Shown here: piece by piece, positions 37,748-45,972 of the stretch
Layout of the letters: each line of letters starts with the position of its first letter
Position numbering within the stretch: position 1 is the stretch's first letter
NCBI RefSeq assembly: GCF_012932495.1
Contig: NZ_JABCNG010000001.1
Span: 682,001-746,000, forward strand
Length of the DNA: 64,000 bases
Source: Novosphingobium sp. SG919
Lineage (GTDB): Bacteria; Pseudomonadota; Alphaproteobacteria; Sphingomonadales; Sphingomonadaceae
Direction: 5' to 3'
Position numbers and translations under genes: made by a program
The notes under the pieces: generated by a model
What the model was told of the DNA's origin: nothing
Database searches by the model: none
The model's input: the letters and a program-made list of their open reading frames with translations, nothing else

Positions 37748-37930
37748 GGGGGTGATGCAGAAATTTATTGCATTTGCCGAAAATCTTTGTTTGCTAGGCA
37801 GCCCTTTCCTGAACGGGCAATACATTTGCGGTTCAGTGAACGCACCAAGCACCCTGATTCTCACCATTTTTTGCAGAAAAGGCATCGCCGCGGCGCGTGC
37901 CGGGTGATCATCGCGCGTGCCATCGAGCAC

Positions 37931-37965
37931 GAAAAAAGCCCCAGCCGTTGCCGGCGGGGGCTTTC
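37931..37965 (-). terminator. sapC terminator
   Basis: Reading leftward, AAAGCCCC... pairs with ...GGGGCTTTTTT around a CCGCCGGCAACGGCT-type core, giving a GC-rich stem followed by six U residues. It lies about 55 bases after the sapC stop. Confidence 0.85.
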
Positions 37966-38017
37966 TCGTTTGGGCTTTGGCGCCGGTCATCCGGCACCAA
38001 AACGCACCAATGGCGTA

Positions 38018-38794
38018 TTACAGCGCCGGCACGGCCACCGGGGCCGGAGCCTTGCCCTGTTCGGCCTGGATGCCGAAGATCGTGCTCATCAGGTCGAGCG
38101 AGAAGATGTGGGCATAGAGCAGCGGCAGCAGGCCGCTCTGCGCCCAGCCGCGCAGCACGTCGCCGCGGATTTCGCGCAGCTTTTCCTGGTTCACCATCTG
38201 GAACCCGCGATAGATGAACGGCTGGTCCACACCGGTCTGCTGGATGGCGACTTCGCCTTCCATCAGCAGGTTGTGCTTCTTGAGTTCATCGATGAACGCC
38301 TGCGTGCGCTGCCCGGCCTGTTCGAACTGTTCGCAGAACTGCAGGGCCTGCTTGGTCGCTTCGCTCGGCTGGTCGCCGTCGAACAGCGGCTCGCCATCCT
38401 CGAATTCGCCGACCAGGCCGCTCGACGGATCGAAGCACAGCGACAGCTCTTCACTGTTGGGCGTGAGCTTTGCGAGCATGAAGGGATAGCGGCGCGCATA
38501 GGCGGGCAGGTAGATCGGTTGGTCGATCTTGCCTTCTTCGTTGACGAAGACATTCACGCCTTCGTTCAGGCCCATCAGCGCCAGCGGCACGGGATTGTCG
38601 CCCGAAGCGAAGATGATCGGGAAGTGGCGCGCAGCCTGCGGGAATTCTTCCACGGTCAGCGGCACGGCATGCTGGCCGATCAGCCACGGGGCCGATTGGG
38701 CGCCGCGTGCGCGCCACGTGGCGTGGTCGCGCGTGTTGAGCGGCATGAGGTCCTTGTAGAACAGGGGCAGGTTGGCTTGCGGCGCGCTGGCCAT
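38018..38794 (-). CDS. SapC family protein
   Basis: This 258-residue soluble protein is of the SapC (PF07277) family, named after an S-layer-associated protein of Campylobacter but widespread in proteobacteria. Typical stretches are LPLFYKDLMPLN, VPLTVEEFPQAARHFPIIFA, YLPAYARRYPFML and LCFDPSSGLV. There is no signal peptide. In many genomes sapC-like genes sit beside TonB receptors or JmjC-like hydroxylases, but not here. GGAGAGAG precedes the ATG at 38794. The function is not established. Confidence 0.88.
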   Translation of the reverse strand: MASAPQANLPLFYKDLMPLNTRDHATWRARGAQSAPWLIGQHAVPLTVEEFPQAARHFPIIFASGDNPVPLALMGLNEGVNVFVNEEGKIDQPIYLPAYARRYPFMLAKLTPNSEELSLCFDPSSGLVGEFEDGEPLFDGDQPSEATKQALQFCEQFEQAGQRTQAFIDELKKHNLLMEGEVAIQQTGVDQPFIYRGFQMVNQEKLREIRGDVLRGWAQSGLLPLLYAHIFSLDLMSTIFGIQAEQGKAPAPVAVPAL

Positions 38795-38964
38795 GAACTC
38801 TCTCCGAAAACGATAATGGGCCCGTGGCCAGCACGGGCGCGCGCCGGGCATAAGGCCTCAAGGGTGCAGTGACAAGCGCGAGGCCGCGCGGGACTGGGGG
38901 TTTATCGGCCGAAACGTGCCCGTTTCGGTGCTGGATACGAATGCCGTCCCCCCAGTGCGCCGCT

Positions 38965-40407
38965 TCAGATCAGCTTGCCGGGGTTCATCAGGCCTTGCGG
39001 ATCGAGCGCCTGCTTCACTTGCCGGAGGATCGCCAGCGCCACCGGATCGCCCAGCCGCGCCAGTTCGTCGCGCTTCAACTGGCCGATCCCGTGCTCGGCC
39101 GAGATGGAGCCGCCCCACGCGGTGACCATGTCGTGAACCTGGTGGCTGATTGCCTTGCCATCGCCGGCTTCCCACGCGGCGCGATCGGCGCCCTGGGGCG
39201 CGATCACGTGGAAATGGATGTTGCCGTCGCCCAGGTGGCCAAAGCCGATGGCGCGGGTGCCGGGCCATTGCGCTTCCAGCAGCGGAACGGCTTCTTCCAC
39301 AAAGGCAGGCATCTTTTCTACCGGCACGCTGATATCGTGCTGCACCGCCGGGCCCAGTGCCCGTTCGGCCGGTGCAATGGATTCGCGCAGGTTCCAGAAC
39401 GCTTCGGCCTGGGTTTCATTGGCGGCCATCGTCGCATCGTCGATCAGGCCGGCCTCGAACGCCTCTTCCAGCACCCGCTGCGCCAGTTCGGGCAGGCGTT
39501 CGGCGCCATCGGCATCGGCAACCATCTCGATCAGCACGTGCCAGGGGTGGTCTTCGGCCAGCGGCTGGCGCGCGCCCGGCAGATAGTCGCGCACCGCGTC
39601 AAGGCTGTGCTGGGGCATCACTTCAAAGCCTTCCAGCGCCTGCCCGGCCAGGCGTTCGGCCAGCAGCAACAGCTCACGCGCCTTGGACAGGCTCTGCGTG
39701 CCGGCCCACAGAACTTCGCGCGCGGCCACCGCCGGCTCCAGCTTGAGCGTGGCGGCCGTGACAATGCCCAGCGTCCCTTCCGAGCCGATCAGCAATTGCT
39801 TGAGATCGAAGCCGCGGTTGTCTTTCTTGAGCGGGACCAGCTGGTTGAACACGCTGCCATCGGGCATCACCGCTTCCAGCCCCAGCACCAGTGCGCGCAT
39901 CGAGCCATGACGCAAAACCTGGGTGCCGCCGGCATTGGTGGAAACAAGGCCGCCGATCGTGGCCGAACCCTTGCCGCCCAGCGACAGGGGGAAGCGCAAG
40001 CCCTCGGCCTCGGCCGCTTCGTGCAGCACTTGCAGGATCACGCCGGCCTCGCACGTGGCGCTGCGGTTGGCGGTATCCACCTGGCGGATGGCATTCATGC
40101 GCCGCAACGAGAGCACCACTGCATGGCCGGTCTCGTCAGGGGTGGCCCCGCCCGACATGCCGCTGTTGCCGCCTTGCGGCACGATCGGCACGCCGTGGGT
40201 GGCGCACAGGCGCACCAGGGCGGCCACTTCCTCGGTATTGGCAGGCGATGCCATCCCCAAGGCGCGGCCCGTGAAGCGCTGGCGCCAATCGGTCAGCCAG
40301 GGGGCGATCGTGTCGTGATCGGTGGTAAAGCCCTTGGCGCCCAGCAGGGCGGCGGCGGCTTCCAGGAACGGCGCGGTTTCCGCGCGGGGTGCAAGCGTTT
40401 CGACCAT
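38965..40407 (-). CDS. FAD-linked 2-hydroxyacid dehydrogenase (D-lactate / D-2-hydroxyglutarate type)
   Basis: This 480-residue flavoprotein has the FAD-binding-4 domain (VPIVPQGGNSGMSGGATP, LSLGGKGSATIGGLVSTNAGG, GSEGTLGIVTAATLKL) and the FAD-oxidase C-terminal domain (GFGHLGDGNIHFHV, SAEHGIGQLKRDEL, ALDPQGLMNPGKL). Enzymes of this type oxidise D-lactate, D-2-hydroxyglutarate or glycolate and pass electrons to a soluble or membrane acceptor. The exact substrate is not decided by motif. I chose the ATG at 40407; a GTG two codons upstream is possible. It is monocistronic and divergent from the orphan at 40549. Confidence 0.92.
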   Translation of the reverse strand: MVETLAPRAETAPFLEAAAALLGAKGFTTDHDTIAPWLTDWRQRFTGRALGMASPANTEEVAALVRLCATHGVPIVPQGGNSGMSGGATPDETGHAVVLSLRRMNAIRQVDTANRSATCEAGVILQVLHEAAEAEGLRFPLSLGGKGSATIGGLVSTNAGGTQVLRHGSMRALVLGLEAVMPDGSVFNQLVPLKKDNRGFDLKQLLIGSEGTLGIVTAATLKLEPAVAAREVLWAGTQSLSKARELLLLAERLAGQALEGFEVMPQHSLDAVRDYLPGARQPLAEDHPWHVLIEMVADADGAERLPELAQRVLEEAFEAGLIDDATMAANETQAEAFWNLRESIAPAERALGPAVQHDISVPVEKMPAFVEEAVPLLEAQWPGTRAIGFGHLGDGNIHFHVIAPQGADRAAWEAGDGKAISHQVHDMVTAWGGSISAEHGIGQLKRDELARLGDPVALAILRQVKQALDPQGLMNPGKLI

Positions 40408-40548
40408 GGCCACCGGCTACGCGCCTGCGCGCCCGGCAGCAATTCCTTTTTCATCGCGGGCGGGTTAAGGCGCTGTTCAAGCGTCGGCTGCAAGGCAGGG
40501 CGCCAATCGGTTCGGGTCGGGTGCCAAGGGGGGCGCCGGGCCACGGAC

Positions 40549-41190
40549 ATGAGGGATCGTAGGTTCGTTGCCGATTTGCTGATGCCTGGTCTGGTCCATC
40601 CTCTCGTGGCCATGGCGGCGCTTCTGGGCGTTGCCGTTGGGCCTGATGCCGTGCCCGTGGCGCCGGCGGGACGGACTGCGCCGATCGTTCAGGCCGCGCC
40701 GGCCGCCATCGCACCGCAGCCCTTGCGCGATGGCGCCAGCGGCCCGATGAGCGAGGCCGCCCCCGATCTTCGCGATGGGCAGGGCACCTTGGCCGATAGC
40801 CTTTCGGAAGAACCTTGGCGCCAGGTGCGGATCGAGCAGCGCCTGATCATTCGCATCACCCCCGGCTTTGGCCGCGACTTGCCGCCGCCACCGCCCTTGC
40901 CCCAGCCATTGCTGGTGCCGCGAGGCCGCCATGGCAACAGGGCCTGCGTGGCGCTCGGCGGGATCGGCGCAATCGCGCCGTCGGCATCGGATAGCCAGAT
41001 CGTGCTGATGCTGCGCGATCGCCGCCAGGTGGTGGCGAGCCTGGAAAAATCGTGCAGTGCCCGTGACTTCTATGTGGGATTCTATGCCGAACGGAGCAGC
41101 GACGGCATGCTGTGCGCGGGCCGCGATTCGATCCATTCGCGGGCCGGCGCCACCTGCATGATCACGCGGCTGCAGGAAATGGGCCACTGA
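40549..41190 (+). CDS. Hypothetical exported or anchored protein
   Basis: This 213-residue protein has a hydrophobic N-terminal segment (MPGLVHPLVAMAALLGVAVG, residues 12-31) that could be a signal peptide or anchor. A Pro/Ala-rich linker includes the run DLPPPPPLPQPL, and a compact C-terminal part holds four cysteines (NRACVAL, EKSCSARDF, GMLCAGRD, GATCMITRL) that could form two disulfides. That suggests a periplasmic protein. No family was recognised. The frame is open much further upstream as a shadow of the antisense flavoprotein gene; only the part from 40549 looks protein-like. The Shine-Dalgarno sequence is weak, so the start is approximate. Confidence 0.65.
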   Translation: MRDRRFVADLLMPGLVHPLVAMAALLGVAVGPDAVPVAPAGRTAPIVQAAPAAIAPQPLRDGASGPMSEAAPDLRDGQGTLADSLSEEPWRQVRIEQRLIIRITPGFGRDLPPPPPLPQPLLVPRGRHGNRACVALGGIGAIAPSASDSQIVLMLRDRRQVVASLEKSCSARDFYVGFYAERSSDGMLCAGRDSIHSRAGATCMITRLQEMGH

Positions 41191-41366
41191 GCCACTCGCC
41201 GCTGGCGGCTTTCCTTGACTTTCCGGCAGGTTTCGGCATAGCGAGCCCGCAACGAGTGTCGGGCCGCGCATGGTCCGTCCTGGTGGCCCGGACCCATGGT
41301 GGCGTCGCGCGCACGGCGCTTCGTTGCCAGAAGGGCGGGCCATCCTGCTTTCGGAACATAATCTGC

Positions 41367-42821
41367 ATGAAGTTTGCCGATCTCGGCCTCTCTGACGAAC
41401 TGCTTAAGTCGGTTATCGACGCCGGCTATGACGAGCCGACTCCGATCCAGGCACAAGCCATTCCTTCCGTCCTGATGATGCGCGACATCATCGGCATCGC
41501 CCAGACCGGCACCGGCAAGACCGCCGGTTTCGTGCTCCCGATGATCGACATCCTGGCCCATGGCCGGCGCCGCGCGCTGATGCCGCGCTCCCTGATTCTG
41601 GAGCCGACTCGCGAACTGGCCGCCCAGGTTGCCGAAAACTTTGAAAAGTACGGCAAGAACCACGATCTCAAGATGGCCCTGCTGATCGGCGGGGTCCAGA
41701 TGGGCGATCAGGTCAAGGCGCTGCAGGAAGGCGTCGACGTGCTGATCGCCACGCCGGGCCGCCTGATGGACCTGTTCGAGCGCGGTAAGATCCTGCTCAC
41801 CGGTTGCGAACTGCTGGTCATCGACGAGGCCGATCGCATGCTCGACATGGGGTTCATTCCCGATATCGAGACGATCTGCTCCAAGCTGCCGGCCCAGCGC
41901 CAGACATTGCTCTTCTCGGCCACCATGCCGCCGCCGATCAAGAAGCTGGCCGATCGCTTTCTGTCGAACCCCAAGTCGATCGAAGTGGCGCGCCCCGCCA
42001 GCACGAACACCAACATCGTGCAGCACAAGGTCAAAGTGGCTTCCCGTGCCAAGCGCGAGGCGCTGCGCCACCTGCTGCGCACCGACAACGTCACCACCGC
42101 AATCGTCTTCTGCAACCGCAAGACGACCGTGCGTGAACTGGCCAAGAGCCTCAAGAGCCATGGCTTTTCGGCCGGCGAGATCCATGGCGACATGGACCAG
42201 TCCTCGCGCAATGCCGAACTGCAGAAGTTCAAGGACGGGGTGATCAACATTCTCGTGGCGTCCGACGTGGCCGCACGCGGGCTCGACGTGAAGGGGGTGA
42301 GCCATGTGTTCAACTTCGACACGCCGTGGCACCCGGATGATTATGTCCACCGCATCGGCCGCACCGGCCGGGGTGGCGCCTTTGGCCGCGCGTTCACGCT
42401 GGTGAGCCCCGAGGATGCCGAAGCGATCGACAATGTCGAAAAGCTGACCGGCACCAAGATTCCGGTGATGGAGCTGAATATCGGCGGGGCCGAACCGGCC
42501 GAGCGCACGGAGCGCGCCGAACGCCCCGCGCGCAAGAGCAGCCGCGCCGAAAAGCCCGCCCGCGCCGAAAAGGCGCCCCGTGCGGAAAAGCCTGTCCGCG
42601 CCGAAGCGCCCGCCCAGGAAAAGCCGGCCCGTCGCCGCAAGGATGCCCCGGCATCCGAAGCGCCGCGCCGCGCCGAACCCGCGCCGCGCGAATCGGTTGC
42701 CCGCGAAGAGGCGCCGCGCCAGCAGGCCGAGCGCCGCCGCGACTATCGCGCCGATCCGCCCAGCGCACCGGGTGACTGGAACGGCCCGATCCCCGGCTTC
42801 CTGCACGTTTCGGCGCTTTGA
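41367..42821 (+). CDS. DEAD-box RNA helicase (RhlE-like)
   Basis: This 484-residue ATP-dependent RNA helicase carries all core motifs in order: Q motif (PTPIQAQAIP), I AQTGTGKT, Ia PTRELA, Ib TPGRLMD, II DEAD, III SAT, IV/V VASDVAARGLDVKGV and VI HRIGRTGR. Residues about 375-470 form a charged low-complexity tail built on Ala-Glu-Lys-Pro-type repeats (RAEKPARAEKAPRAEKP), likely an RNA-binding or condensate-forming tail. The protein probably remodels rRNA or mRNA, perhaps in the cold. The ATG at 41367 is set by the family N-terminus MKFADLGLSDEL. The next gene overlaps its stop. Confidence 0.95.
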   Translation: MKFADLGLSDELLKSVIDAGYDEPTPIQAQAIPSVLMMRDIIGIAQTGTGKTAGFVLPMIDILAHGRRRALMPRSLILEPTRELAAQVAENFEKYGKNHDLKMALLIGGVQMGDQVKALQEGVDVLIATPGRLMDLFERGKILLTGCELLVIDEADRMLDMGFIPDIETICSKLPAQRQTLLFSATMPPPIKKLADRFLSNPKSIEVARPASTNTNIVQHKVKVASRAKREALRHLLRTDNVTTAIVFCNRKTTVRELAKSLKSHGFSAGEIHGDMDQSSRNAELQKFKDGVINILVASDVAARGLDVKGVSHVFNFDTPWHPDDYVHRIGRTGRGGAFGRAFTLVSPEDAEAIDNVEKLTGTKIPVMELNIGGAEPAERTERAERPARKSSRAEKPARAEKAPRAEKPVRAEAPAQEKPARRRKDAPASEAPRRAEPAPRESVAREEAPRQQAERRRDYRADPPSAPGDWNGPIPGFLHVSAL

Positions 42822-43366
42822 CCCGCACGCGCCGTTTCCACGCGGCGCGGCTGGCTCTGATCCTGGTGGCCCTGGCCGCCGGGGCAAGCGTTTTGGCCTG
42901 GTCGATCGGCCAGGGCCACACGGATGCTGCATCCGTCCCGGGGGCAGCGTCCGCACCTGTGGCGATCACCCTGGCTGGCCGCGTTACCGATGCAGCCCAT
43001 GTGCTGTCACCGGACGAAGTGGCCCAACTCGATCGTGCGCTTGGCGATTTCGAGCGGCGCACCGGCCATCAGATGGTGGTGGTGACCGCACCCGGCCTGG
43101 GCGGCGCAGACATTGCCACGTTTACGCGCGCCCTGGGCAATGCCTGGGGCATTGGTCGCAAGGGCGTTGACGATGGAGTGATCGTGCTGGTGGCCCCGGC
43201 CGAGCGCCAGGCGCGGATTGCGGTGGGCGACGGGCTGCGCAGCGCGCTCAGCGATGCCGATTGCGCCACGATCATGCAGCAGCACATGGTGCCCCAGTTC
43301 CGCGCCGGCCATTATGGCGCGGGCGTGATTGCGGCCGTGGCGGCGATCCGGGCCAAGCTGGCCTGA
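42818..43366 (+). CDS. Membrane-anchored TPM-domain protein
   Basis: This 182-residue protein has an N-terminal membrane helix or signal (RLALILVALAAGASVLAWSI, about residues 11-30) and a TPM domain (about 50-180) with VTDAAHVLSPDEVAQLDRAL, GHQMVVVTAPGLGG and WGIGRKGVDDGVIVLVAPAERQARIAVG. TPM-domain proteins are linked to photosystem II repair in plants and to uncertain envelope roles in bacteria. I set the start at TTG 42818, which overlaps the helicase stop (TTGA). This is a guess guided by the complete signal sequence. It is probably expressed with the helicase. Confidence 0.8.
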   Translation: MTRTRRFHAARLALILVALAAGASVLAWSIGQGHTDAASVPGAASAPVAITLAGRVTDAAHVLSPDEVAQLDRALGDFERRTGHQMVVVTAPGLGGADIATFTRALGNAWGIGRKGVDDGVIVLVAPAERQARIAVGDGLRSALSDADCATIMQQHMVPQFRAGHYGAGVIAAVAAIRAKLA

Positions 43367-43451
43367 ACGGCCGGCTGGTGCCGCGGCGCATAGGCTTCCC
43401 CGTTGTGAAATAATGAGAAAATGAGACTGGCTGACGCGAAATCGCGGGCTG

Positions 43452-43469
43452 GTTTCATGATGCTGTCAC
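43452..43469 (+). promoter_or_regulatory. Candidate Pho box upstream of the TonB receptor-phoD pair
   Basis: GTTTCAT-GATG-CTGTCAC has the 7+4+7 layout of PhoB boxes (consensus CTGTCAT-N4-CTGTCAT) and matches 11 of 14 repeat positions. It lies 66 bases before the receptor start codon. The downstream phosphatase makes phosphate control sensible, but this is motif evidence only. Confidence 0.45.
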
Positions 43470-43535
43470 CAATCGGTGGCGGGGAAGGGCGGCGCGTTGG
43501 GCCGGCATGGCTCAACCGGAACCGATGGGGGTCTC

Positions 43536-45938
43536 ATGCGTCGCCTTGCTCTTTCCCTGCTGGCAGCAGCCAGCACCTTGCCGTTCGTGAGCGTTTCAGC
43601 CCTGGCCGCCGCACCCGCCGCGTCGGGTCCAGCCGATACGGCCAGCGCCGATCCTGCCGGTGCCACGGGCGAAGCCGTCAATGTCGTCCAGGGCGATATT
43701 GTCGTGACTGCGCAAAAGCGGGAGCAGAAGCTCAAGGACGTGCCGCTGACCGTCTCGGCCGTCACGCAGGACCGGCTGAATCAGCTTGGCGTATCCGAAC
43801 TGGGCGAGATGGCCGCTTTCGTGCCGGGCCTGCAGATCCAGAAGCAGAGCGCCAACAACCCCGGCTTCGTCATTCGCGGGATCACGTCGGACAGCGGCTC
43901 TGCCCAGGCCGGTTCGCGCGTCTCGGTCTATTACAACGGCGTGGATATCAGCCGCGCGCGGGGCGCCTGGCAGGATCTGTTCGATATGGAGCGGATCGAA
44001 GTGGTCAAGGGGCCGCAGGCAACGCTGTTCGGCACGGCGGCCGAAGTGGGCGCGGTCTCGATGATCTCGGCCCATCCGCGCGCGGGCTTTTCCGCCGGGC
44101 TCAACGCCAGCTACGGCAATTACAACAGCACGCGCATGTCGGGCTATGTCAACGCGGGCAACGATACGCTGGCTGGGCGCGTGGCCTTTTCGCACAAGTA
44201 TCGCCACGGCTACACCACCAATATCCAGCCCGGGCAGGATGACCTGAACGGCGAAAACGATTGGGGCGCGCGCGCTTCGCTGCGCTGGACCCCGACCGCC
44301 GCGGTCAAGGTCGATCTGGTCTATACCTATGACCGCCAGCGCGACCCGGGCACCGGCTTCACCAGCCTGGTCTATCCCACCAGCCAGGGTGCGTCCGATC
44401 CGTTCGGCACCACCCAGCTGTCCGGATCGCCTTACAGCGCCAGCGCCCTGGGCGCAGCCAAGCTGGGGATCAACCGCGACGTGCACGACGTCAACCTGAC
44501 GGGCACGGTGCAACTGGCGCCGGGGCTGACGTTCACCACCGTCAACGGCTTCCGCACGTTCCATTCGCACGAAGTGTTCGATGCCGATGGCAGCCGCGCG
44601 TTCTATCTCGAATTTGCCGAAGACGCGCAGGGCGAACAATATAGCCACGAAGGCCGCTTCAACTACGACAGCACGCATTGGCGCGCCACGTTCGGCTGGA
44701 ATGCCTTTGTCGAAAACAGCTTCCAGAAAGTGCCGTTCTCGACCGACGAAGGCACCTACCTGGCCTGCGCCGCGATCAGCAGCTTCGCCGCGTTCCAGAA
44801 AGTGCTGTCCGCCTATGGCGTGGGCACGGGCACCGGTTGCGTGAATGCCAACGGCGTGGCCACCAACGCGGCCGGCCAGACCGCGACCTATCTGCTGACC
44901 GGGGGCAAGGCATCGAGCCTGCCTTACACCTCCAGCTACATGAACAAGGGCGTCAACAAGACCTTTTCGGTGTTCGGCGACGTGACGTTCACCCCCACGC
45001 CGCGCCTGGAAATCACTGCCGGCGCGCGGTTCCTGTTCGAACACCGCAAGTCGGAATACAGTTCGGTCCAGCCCAATTCGACGATCCTGGCTGCCTATGG
45101 CGTCAACACCAGCCTGCTTGGCGTGGTCAGCACCAATGGCGGCCTGTTGATGGCGGATCGCAACTATCACGCCGTGCTGCCGCGCGTGAACGTGCTCTAT
45201 CGTCTCAGCCCGGATGTGAACCTCTACGCCACGATCAGCGAAGGGCGCTATTCGCCGGTGCTGCAGGTTACGGCCAAGACGGCGACCACGGCCAATGTCC
45301 TGCCGATCCCGGCGGAAAAGCTGTGGAACTATGAAGCCGGCATCAAGGGCCGGATCGGGCCGTTCAGCGGTGCACTGTCGGCGTTCTATCAGGTTTACAG
45401 CGGCTTCCAGGTGACCGTGACCACCAATGGCGTCACCACCACGCAATCGGCGGGCAGCGCGCACAACCCTGGCGTGGAATTCGAAGGGAACTGGCAGATC
45501 AGCCCGATCCTGTCGGTCAACGGCATGGCGGCTTGGCTGCACGGCCGCATCGATGGCAGCAATGCGCTCAGCGCCTATGCCGGCAATCATTTCCGTCTCC
45601 AGCCCGATTTCAGTGCGGCCCTGGCGGTGAACCTGCGCGTGCCGCTGGGCCAGGATCGCCTGTTCTATTTCGCGCCCAACTGGAACACGCGCTCCAGCGT
45701 GTTCTTCGAAATGCCCAACAAGGCGGCGATTTCGCAGGGGGCCTATTCGCTCACCAACTTGCGTGCCGGCTTCGAACTCGGGCCACAGGGGCGCTATGCC
45801 GTGGGTGGCTATGTGCGCAACCTGTTCAACCGCCACTACCTGCTCGATGCCGGCAACACGGGCGGCAGCTTTGGCGATCCCACCTATATTGCGGGCGAAC
45901 CGCGCATGTACGGGATCGAAGCCAGCGCCCGCTTCTGA
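43536..45938 (+). CDS. TonB-dependent outer-membrane receptor
   Basis: This 800-residue outer-membrane gated channel has a signal peptide (residues 1-25, ending near ALAA), a linker with a TonB-box-like IVVTAQKREQ, a plug domain (about 50-170, including LTVSAVTQDRLNQLGV, PGLQIQK, VIRGI, MERIEVVKGPQATLFG) and a 22-strand-type barrel ending in ...IEASARF with the terminal Phe needed for BAM insertion. Sphingomonads use many such receptors for sugars, aromatics and phosphorus compounds. The adjoining phoD gene, 34 bases downstream, and a candidate Pho box suggest organic phosphate uptake. A G-rich site precedes the ATG at 43536. Confidence 0.93.
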   Translation: MRRLALSLLAAASTLPFVSVSALAAAPAASGPADTASADPAGATGEAVNVVQGDIVVTAQKREQKLKDVPLTVSAVTQDRLNQLGVSELGEMAAFVPGLQIQKQSANNPGFVIRGITSDSGSAQAGSRVSVYYNGVDISRARGAWQDLFDMERIEVVKGPQATLFGTAAEVGAVSMISAHPRAGFSAGLNASYGNYNSTRMSGYVNAGNDTLAGRVAFSHKYRHGYTTNIQPGQDDLNGENDWGARASLRWTPTAAVKVDLVYTYDRQRDPGTGFTSLVYPTSQGASDPFGTTQLSGSPYSASALGAAKLGINRDVHDVNLTGTVQLAPGLTFTTVNGFRTFHSHEVFDADGSRAFYLEFAEDAQGEQYSHEGRFNYDSTHWRATFGWNAFVENSFQKVPFSTDEGTYLACAAISSFAAFQKVLSAYGVGTGTGCVNANGVATNAAGQTATYLLTGGKASSLPYTSSYMNKGVNKTFSVFGDVTFTPTPRLEITAGARFLFEHRKSEYSSVQPNSTILAAYGVNTSLLGVVSTNGGLLMADRNYHAVLPRVNVLYRLSPDVNLYATISEGRYSPVLQVTAKTATTANVLPIPAEKLWNYEAGIKGRIGPFSGALSAFYQVYSGFQVTVTTNGVTTTQSAGSAHNPGVEFEGNWQISPILSVNGMAAWLHGRIDGSNALSAYAGNHFRLQPDFSAALAVNLRVPLGQDRLFYFAPNWNTRSSVFFEMPNKAAISQGAYSLTNLRAGFELGPQGRYAVGGYVRNLFNRHYLLDAGNTGGSFGDPTYIAGEPRMYGIEASARF

Positions 45939-45972
45939 TCACGCCGCACCTTGGCCATACAGGACAACGACC

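Larger units (their letters stand above)
37604..38017. other. Gene-free interval holding two leftward RNA terminators
   Basis: The 414 bases between the amidohydrolase and sapC encode no credible protein. They contain the candidate small RNA with its promoter (37610-37747) and the sapC terminator (37931-37965). Between them (37748-37930) lies AT-rich sequence with several A/T runs and no evident gene. Confidence 0.7.

Noticed and set aside
38869..40548. Upstream part of the long plus-strand frame that ends at 41190
   Set aside because: This part is antisense to the FAD-linked dehydrogenase. Only the portion from 40549 looks like a real protein.
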